From: Paenibacillaceae bacterium
GTDB lineage: Bacteria > Bacillota > Bacilli > Paenibacillales > Paenibacillaceae
Assembly: GCA_900766135.1 (NCBI GenBank)
Contig: CAAFUF010000034.1
Coordinates: 216,791-280,790 of the forward strand
Reading direction: 5' to 3'
Length of the DNA: 64,000 bases
Shown: in pieces, positions 59,393 through 64,000 of the stretch
How positions within the stretch are numbered: position 1 is the first letter of the stretch
Layout of the letters: each line of letters starts with the position of its first letter
Notes under the pieces: model-generated
Told to the model about the DNA's origin: nothing
Databases searched by the model: none
The model's input: only the letters and a program-made list of their open reading frames with translations
Made by a program: the position numbers and the translations under genes

Positions 59393-60610
59393 TTGAAGAA
59401 ATGGGTAACCACGATCACCATTGTCGCATTAGCCGCTTTGATTTTCCAACCTACCGAAGGCTTCGCCAAAACGAAAACCATCAGCCAGATCGACAAAGAG
59501 CTGAAGCAGCTTCAGGAGCAGGCCAAGCAGGCCAAACAGCAACAGGAGAAAGCCGCTAACCAGAAGCAGGAAGCGCAGCATTACGTCAACAAAAACACCA
59601 ATTACCTAAAACAATTGATGGGACAGATCGAGGTCGTCAGCAACGAGTTGACCCAGATTTCGATCAACATCGATAAAACGGAGCAGGACTTGCACACGAC
59701 CGCTCAAAAATTGGATGAGACCCAGGCACGCATCGAGGAGCGCTCGCATTTGCTCGACACCCGTGTCCGGTTGATGTATACGGATGGCGTCGTTTCTTAT
59801 TTGGATGTATTGCTCTCCTCCACCAGCTTTACCGATTTCCTGGAGCGGGCGGATTCCCTGCAGGCAATTGCCAACCAGGACCATGTTCTTTTGGATGAAC
59901 ATAAACGGGACAAGGAACTGATCGTGCAGCAGCAGCAACAGCTGGAGCAGGATTACGCGAAAGTGAAGCAGCTATATGCGGATGCCGAGTCTCGCAAAAG
60001 CGACTTGGAAGCCAAGGAGAACGAGAAGCAGCAGCTGATCGCGAAATATAACGCCGACATCGAGCAATCCGAAGATATCAGCGAGGAACAGGAAGCGCTC
60101 CTGATCGAGCTGGCGACGAAACGGGCGGCGTTGGAGCAAGAGAAGAACAAGCTGAAAGCCGCTCAAGTTTACAAGTATAAAAAGAGTTCCAACGGTTCGG
60201 GCGGATTCAAAGGCAACGGCGGTTCGTTCGGATTGCCGGTGGACGGTGCTCGAATCTCCTCCGGTTACGGTACTCGGATCCATCCGATTACCGGCGAGAA
60301 GAAGAAGCATACCGGGGTGGACTTCGCGGCGCCTCAAGGAACGGACATCCATGCAGCGGAAGACGGCGTGGTCATCGTCGCGGAATGGTGGAGCGGTTAC
60401 GGCAATACGGTGATCATCGACCACGGCGACAACGTGTGGACGCTCTATGGTCATATTCGCAACGGCGGGATTAAGGTAGAAAAAGGCCAGCAAGTCAAAA
60501 AAGGCGAAAAGATCGCCGAAGTGGGAAGCACCGGCAACTCGACGGGCCCGCACTGCCATTTCGAGGTCCGGATTAACGGAAACCCGGTAGACCCGATGCC
60601 GTATTTGTAA
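59393..60610 (+). CDS. EnvC/PcsB-like murein hydrolase activator with M23 peptidase domain
   Basis: 405 residues. Signal peptide (TTITIVALAALIFQPTEGFA), a long coiled coil (about 28-255; ELKQLQEQAKQAKQQQEKAA) and a C-terminal LytM/M23 domain (about 280-405) with zinc ligands in HTGVDFAAP and HCHFEV. Unlike degenerate EnvC, all M23 metal residues appear present, so it may be an active endopeptidase. The coiled coil is the part expected to bind FtsX, whose gene lies just upstream. TTG start at 59393 with AAGGATGGGGA before it. Confidence 0.9.
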   Translation: MKKWVTTITIVALAALIFQPTEGFAKTKTISQIDKELKQLQEQAKQAKQQQEKAANQKQEAQHYVNKNTNYLKQLMGQIEVVSNELTQISINIDKTEQDLHTTAQKLDETQARIEERSHLLDTRVRLMYTDGVVSYLDVLLSSTSFTDFLERADSLQAIANQDHVLLDEHKRDKELIVQQQQQLEQDYAKVKQLYADAESRKSDLEAKENEKQQLIAKYNADIEQSEDISEEQEALLIELATKRAALEQEKNKLKAAQVYKYKKSSNGSGGFKGNGGSFGLPVDGARISSGYGTRIHPITGEKKKHTGVDFAAPQGTDIHAAEDGVVIVAEWWSGYGNTVIIDHGDNVWTLYGHIRNGGIKVEKGQQVKKGEKIAEVGSTGNSTGPHCHFEVRINGNPVDPMPYL

Positions 60611-60633
60611 TAAAATAGCTATAGTGTTCGAGC

Positions 60634-60671
60634 GAAAACGGATACCGCCCTTGGGGGCCGGGTCCGTTTTC
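60634..60671 (+). terminator. Terminator-like hairpin after the M23 gene
   Basis: GAAAACGGA (60634-60642) pairs with TCCGTTTTC (60663-60671); the T run is inside the stem. Inner GCCC/GGGC pairing adds stability. Confidence 0.65.
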
Positions 60672-60689
60672 CCCGTTTGAGGTTATTCG

Positions 60690-60874
60690 CACAGCGAAGG
60701 TTGGATGAAGCTAGAGACGGAGTAGCGGAGCGTAGCCGTAGGCTACGTGAGCAGCTGAAATGTTTCCGCAGGAAACATGCTTCGGAAGCATCCGCTTAGG
60801 CTCGGCTGAATTCAAGATTCGATGTCAAGCAGGCTGCTTGAAAGTGCATCGTGAGAGTAAGCCGATTTTAAAAC
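60690..60874 (+). repeat. Intergenic structured repeat, copy D (with inserted double hairpin)
   Basis: AGCGAAGGTTGGATGAAGC, then GAGTAGCGGAG-like sequence, the core hairpin CGTAGC-CGTAG-GCTACG (60731-60747) and GTGAGCA. In place of the usual ACGGA follows an insertion of two back-to-back hairpins: ATGTTTCC-GCA-GGAAACAT (60760-60778) and ATGCTT-CGG-AAGCAT (60777-60791). Then GAATTCAAGATTCGATGTC, CAAGCA/TGCTTG, and GAGTAAGCCGATTTTAAAAC. Its right flank matches that of copy E. Confidence 0.85.
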
Positions 60875-60892
60875 AACCTAGTTCGGATGACA

Positions 60893-61060
60893 GTTTTGAA
60901 ATTGGGTTATTCGCACCGAGAAGGTTGGATGAAGCTAGAGGCTGAGTAGCGGAGCGTAGTCGTAGGCTACGTGAGCAACGGAAGGCTCGGCTGAATTCAA
61001 GATTCGATGTCGAGCAGGCTGCTTGAAAAGTGCATCGTGAGAGTAAGCCAATTTTAAAAC
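60893..61060 (+). repeat. Intergenic structured repeat, copy E (full length)
   Basis: 168 bases closed by GTTTTGAAATTGGGTTATTC (60893-60912) and GAGTAAGCCAATTTTAAAAC (61041-61060), inverted with 17 of 20 matches. Inside: CACCGAGAAGGTTGGATGAA, the hairpin CGTAGT-CGTAG-GCTACG (60955-60971, one G-T pair), GTGAGCAACGGA, GAATTCAAGATTCGATGTCG and CGATG...CATCG. Terminator, copy D and copy E account for most of the 564-base gap before ctpA; no clear ctpA promoter was found in 61061-61174. Confidence 0.87.
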
Positions 61061-61174
61061 AACCTTATATTGTAAATATTTCTCATGGGCGGGACATATA
61101 CTATGGGACGTTCAAATTCGGACGGGCTTGGGCACGTTCCCGGTTCGTTCATCTTTCGGAGGCGGTGATCAAGG

Positions 61175-62626
61175 ATGTTTAAAGGTCGTACGGTAACCCT
61201 GCTCGTTGTTGCAGCCATGCTGGTCAGCAGCTTGCTAACGTTAACGTTGACGGGGGAATGGAGCTTTGCCGGAACGGGACCGCTGCGCAGCGGTAACTTT
61301 GCCGACACGGCCGGCACCGGCTCAAAGCAAGACATCAAAAAAATCGAGAAGGCGCTGCAGCTCGTCCAGAAAAACTACGTCGAGGACGTGGATACGAATA
61401 AGTTAATTGACGGTGCCATCGACGGGATGATGAATGCGTTGGGGGATCCGTTTTCCTCTTATATGGCCCCGGATACGGCACAGCAATTTTCGGAGCAGAT
61501 CGAGGGTTCTTTTACCGGAATCGGGGCGGAGGTGTCTATGGAGAACGGCAATGTGGTCGTCGTCTCCCCGATCAAGGGCTCTCCTGCGGAAAAAGCCGGC
61601 ATTCAGCCGAAAGATATCCTGCTGTCGGTGAACGGCGAATCCTTTGAAGGTTTAAGCCTAAACGAGGCGGTAGCCAAAATCCGCGGCCCCAAAGGCACGA
61701 CGGCGAAAGTCAAAGTGAAACGGGCCGGGTCCGCCAGCACGCTGGAATTTAAGATCGTCCGCGACGACATCGCGCTGGAAACCGTGTATGCCGAGATGAA
61801 GGAAGGTAAGGTTGGGGTCATCGAGGTGACCGAGTTTTCCTTAAATACGGCCGATCGTTTCAAAAAAGAGCTGGACGCTCTGGAGAAGCAAGGCATGAAA
61901 GGCCTGGTCATCGACGTGCGGAACAATCCGGGCGGGGTGCTGGACGTTGTTGAGACGATGGCGGAGATGTTTGTGCCGAAGGGCAAAGCTATCGTGCAGA
62001 TCGAAGATAAGTACAAACGCCGGCAGCAGTCGGTTTCTAAAGGAAACGGCAAATCCTATCCGATCGTCGTTGTCACGAACAAAGGCAGCGCGAGCGCTTC
62101 GGAGATCTTGGCCGGAGCTTTACAGGAATCCGCAGGGGCGAAGTTGGTTGGCGAAGCCACCTATGGCAAAGGCACGGTGCAATCGAGCTACAGTCAGGAA
62201 ATGGGCGACGGCAGCCTGCTGAAAATCACCATCGCCAAATGGTTGACGCCAAACGGCGAATGGATTCATAAGAAGGGGATCAAGCCGGACATTGCGGTGT
62301 CCCAGCCGGACTATTTTACGGTAGCCCCGATCAATAAGGAGAAAACCTACAAATACGATATGCTCGGCGAGGATATCAAAAGCGCCCAAACGATGCTGGA
62401 CGGACTCGGGTACGACCCGGGCCGGAAAGACGGTTACTTCGATAAAAATACCGAAAAGGCGCTGAAAAAGTTCCAGTCCGACCGGAAGCTTACGGCGAAT
62501 GGCGTATTGGACGCGAAAACCGCCGAGGCGTTGGAGAACAGTTTGATCCAGCAAATCCGCGATCCGAAAAACGACGCGCAGTTAAATCGCGCGCTGGAGA
62601 TCGTACGGAAGGAAATCGCCTCGTAG
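61175..62626 (+). CDS. ctpA: Carboxyl-terminal processing protease (S41) with PDZ and peptidoglycan-binding domains
   Basis: 483 residues: signal or anchor segment (LLVVAAMLVSSLLTLTLTGE), PDZ domain (about 105-190; IGAEVSMENGNVVVVSPIKG), S41 protease core with the Ser-Lys dyad in NKGSASASEI and GKGTVQSSY, and a C-terminal PG_binding_1 domain (about 395-455; AQTMLDGLGYDPGRKDGYFD). Bacillus CtpB acts in spore signalling, and homologues process cell-wall proteins. The gene order ftsE-ftsX-(hydrolase)-ctp-minJ supports the assignment; whether it is CtpA or CtpB is not decided by sequence alone. Confidence 0.93.
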   Translation: MFKGRTVTLLVVAAMLVSSLLTLTLTGEWSFAGTGPLRSGNFADTAGTGSKQDIKKIEKALQLVQKNYVEDVDTNKLIDGAIDGMMNALGDPFSSYMAPDTAQQFSEQIEGSFTGIGAEVSMENGNVVVVSPIKGSPAEKAGIQPKDILLSVNGESFEGLSLNEAVAKIRGPKGTTAKVKVKRAGSASTLEFKIVRDDIALETVYAEMKEGKVGVIEVTEFSLNTADRFKKELDALEKQGMKGLVIDVRNNPGGVLDVVETMAEMFVPKGKAIVQIEDKYKRRQQSVSKGNGKSYPIVVVTNKGSASASEILAGALQESAGAKLVGEATYGKGTVQSSYSQEMGDGSLLKITIAKWLTPNGEWIHKKGIKPDIAVSQPDYFTVAPINKEKTYKYDMLGEDIKSAQTMLDGLGYDPGRKDGYFDKNTEKALKKFQSDRKLTANGVLDAKTAEALENSLIQQIRDPKNDAQLNRALEIVRKEIAS

Positions 62627-62640
62627 ATGTCGAAACCCTT

Positions 62641-62669
62641 AGAGGGCTGAAATCCGGCCCTCTTTTTTT
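62641..62669 (+). terminator. Terminator after the S41 protease gene
   Basis: AGAGGGC (62641-62647) pairs with GCCCTCT (62657-62663), followed by seven Ts. Confidence 0.9.
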
Positions 62670-62717
62670 CTGATTAGCGGAAGTACATGAGTTAACATAA
62701 AGGAGCGTGAGTGCCTC

Positions 62718-64000
62718 TTGGATCTCATTCTGGAAGGATTGTGGAGTCTGGTGGAAGCAGGGGCGCAGCTATTGTTGCAGCCGTTCTACTATATCTCGAT
62801 CATCGTGGTCCTGCTGATCTATCGCAGACAGGTGGTGCTGGAGCGCCGCCTGTTTCATGTTCGCCTGCACAGCTGGGGCTTGCAGACCTGGCGAACCGCC
62901 CTTGGCGGCTTGCTGGCCGGGCTGGCGGTTTCCGTCGTCTTCGTATTCCTCGGAATGAATCTGACGATGGAGGGGATTCTCTGCCTTTGGGCGGTTACAT
63001 TGGTGCTGATGCTGTTCCGCATCCGTTTTTTATGCCTGGCTTATGCCGTGGGCTTGCTTGGCGTGATCCAGTTCGCGTTGAACTTGTTCCCGGGATTTGC
63101 GGGTACCGGCTTGGTGGGCGACGTCGTGCGCATCGTCCGGGAGTTGGACATTCCGGCGCTGCTTTGCCTGGTCGGGTTGCTGCATCTGGCTGAGGGCCTG
63201 TTAGTCCGGTGGCAAGGGGCTTCTTTTGCCGGTCCGTTGTTTTTTGAAGGCAAACGGGGCAGGCTGATCGGCGGATACCAAATGCAGGGCTTGTGGCCGG
63301 TGCCGTTGTTCCTGCTCGTTCCGGCGCAGACGGCCGGCGGGGTGCTGCCTTGGACGCCGTTGTTCGGCGGGGACGCGTGGCAGGGCGGCTTCAGCCTGAT
63401 GGCGCTGCCGATCGTGCTCGGGTTCTCGGAAATGACGATGGGGCTGCTGCCGAAAGACAAAGCCCGTATCTCGTCGGGGCGGTTACTGGGCTACGGCGCG
63501 GTCATCACCGTTCTGGCTTTGCTGACGGCTTGGTGGAGCCCGCTCCTGCCGGTGGCCGCGCTTGCGGCGTTCGTGCTGCACGAAGCGCTGATTTGGCTGA
63601 GCCGCTACGAGGAGCAGCAGCGTAGCCCGCTGTTTGTCCATCCGCAGGGGGGACTGAAGGTGCTGGCGGTGCTGCCGGACAGCCCGGCGGAAGAGCTGGG
63701 CATCCGGGCCGGCGAGTCGATCGTGAAGGTCAACGGCGTGCCGGTGCCGACCAAGGAAGATCTGCATGCGGCGCTGCGGATCAACCCGGCTTTTTGCAAG
63801 CTGGAGGTGCTGAATCTCGCGGGCGAGAGCAAATTCCTCCAGCGCGCCATCTACGCCGGCGATCACCACCAGCTCGGCGCGATCCTCGCGCCGGATGAGC
63901 TGGCGCCGGCGGCGGTAAGGCTGCAGCCGCTGTCGCTGCTGCAGCTGCTGCGCCCGCGCGCGAGCGCCCGCGCGGCGCGCGGCGCTCGGGGCGCCACGCC
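62718..64000 (+). CDS. MinJ-like multi-spanning PDZ protein, 3' end cut by window
   Basis: The frame runs from a TTG at 62718 (GGAG at 62702-62705) without stop to the window end, at least 427 residues. It has about seven or eight membrane segments (FYYISIIVVLLIY; ALGGLLAGLAVSVVFVFLGM; LCLWAVTLVLMLFRI; LPWTPLFGG...; YGAVITVLALLTAWW), then a PDZ domain (from about residue 310; GGLKVLAVLPDSPAEELGIR; GESIVKVNGVPV). Bacillus subtilis MinJ (YvjD) bridges DivIVA and MinD in division-site choice and lies after ctpB; design and position agree. The final visible part is Arg/Ala-rich. Confidence 0.85.
   Translation, partial: MDLILEGLWSLVEAGAQLLLQPFYYISIIVVLLIYRRQVVLERRLFHVRLHSWGLQTWRTALGGLLAGLAVSVVFVFLGMNLTMEGILCLWAVTLVLMLFRIRFLCLAYAVGLLGVIQFALNLFPGFAGTGLVGDVVRIVRELDIPALLCLVGLLHLAEGLLVRWQGASFAGPLFFEGKRGRLIGGYQMQGLWPVPLFLLVPAQTAGGVLPWTPLFGGDAWQGGFSLMALPIVLGFSEMTMGLLPKDKARISSGRLLGYGAVITVLALLTAWWSPLLPVAALAAFVLHEALIWLSRYEEQQRSPLFVHPQGGLKVLAVLPDSPAEELGIRAGESIVKVNGVPVPTKEDLHAALRINPAFCKLEVLNLAGESKFLQRAIYAGDHHQLGAILAPDELAPAAVRLQPLSLLQLLRPRASARAARGARGAT

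Noticed and set aside
60760..60945. Small plus-strand open frame of 61 codons downstream of the M23 gene
   Set aside because: It lies across repeat copy D, has no ribosome site, and its sequence follows the element's hairpins.

Overview
The window reads as a chromosomal segment of an endospore-former-type Firmicute, most likely Paenibacillaceae (Paenibacillus/Cohnella-like). This is inference from strong AGGAGG ribosome sites, frequent GTG/TTG starts, SigD-type promoters (TAAA-N15-GCCGATAA), a GC-rich core with AT-rich inserts, and a Bacillus-like gene order. I saw no rRNA, tRNA, CRISPR array or intact insertion sequence.

Layout. (1) 1-9367: the end of comF, then the late flagellar block yvyF-flgM-flgN-flgK-flgL-fliW-csrA-hag-flaG-fliD-fliS-fliT. 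SigD-type promoters precede flgM, hag and flaG. A CsrA hairpin plus a CsrA-type Shine-Dalgarno lie in the hag leader, so the FliW-CsrA-Hag homeostasis loop looks intact. (2) 9387-26116: a 17-kb surface-glycan island, largely AT-rich, lying where Bacillus subtilis has fliT directly followed by hpf. It encodes four TPR-linked or short family-2 glycosyltransferases, a glycosyltransferase-methyltransferase-TPR fusion, two TagD-like cytidylyltransferases, two TagF/TagB-like glycerophosphotransferases (one inside a 1171-residue fusion), an AsnB-like amidotransferase and an SGNH-like protein. An IS630-type transposase remnant sits inside it. The parts suggest a glycerol-phosphate-containing glycan, possibly on flagellin. 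(3) 26350-32996: cspA, a VanZ-like gene, hpf, secA, prfB (with its programmed +1 frameshift) and a YitT/YvjA-type membrane protein. (4) 33221-36347: a secreted FN3-repeat protein and a PIG-L deacetylase. (5) 36593-44992: a complete arginine operon argCJBDFGH. (6) 45278-55304: a chemoreceptor with an amino-acid-type dCache domain, a yhbD-bactofilin-bactofilin trio, three MFS transporters and a small PD-(D/E)XK-like protein. (7) 55541-64000: a VanW protein and the division/cell-wall set ftsE-ftsX-envC-like-ctpA-minJ-like, the last cut by the window end.

Two kinds of unexplained non-coding structure stand out. First, a family of about 130-170 bp intergenic elements (five copies: one after secA, four around ftsX, the M23 gene and ctpA). 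They have a conserved core, a hairpin with compensatory changes, and closing inverted repeats whose sequence differs between copies but still pairs within a copy. Second, three intergenic clusters (in the argG-argH gap, after the 51.3-kb MFS gene, and after the PD-(D/E)XK gene), each holding three or four copies of its own short palindrome. Centres are about 51-52 or 61-62 bp apart, close to five or six helical turns. Together with the glycan island these are the best candidates for undescribed biology here.
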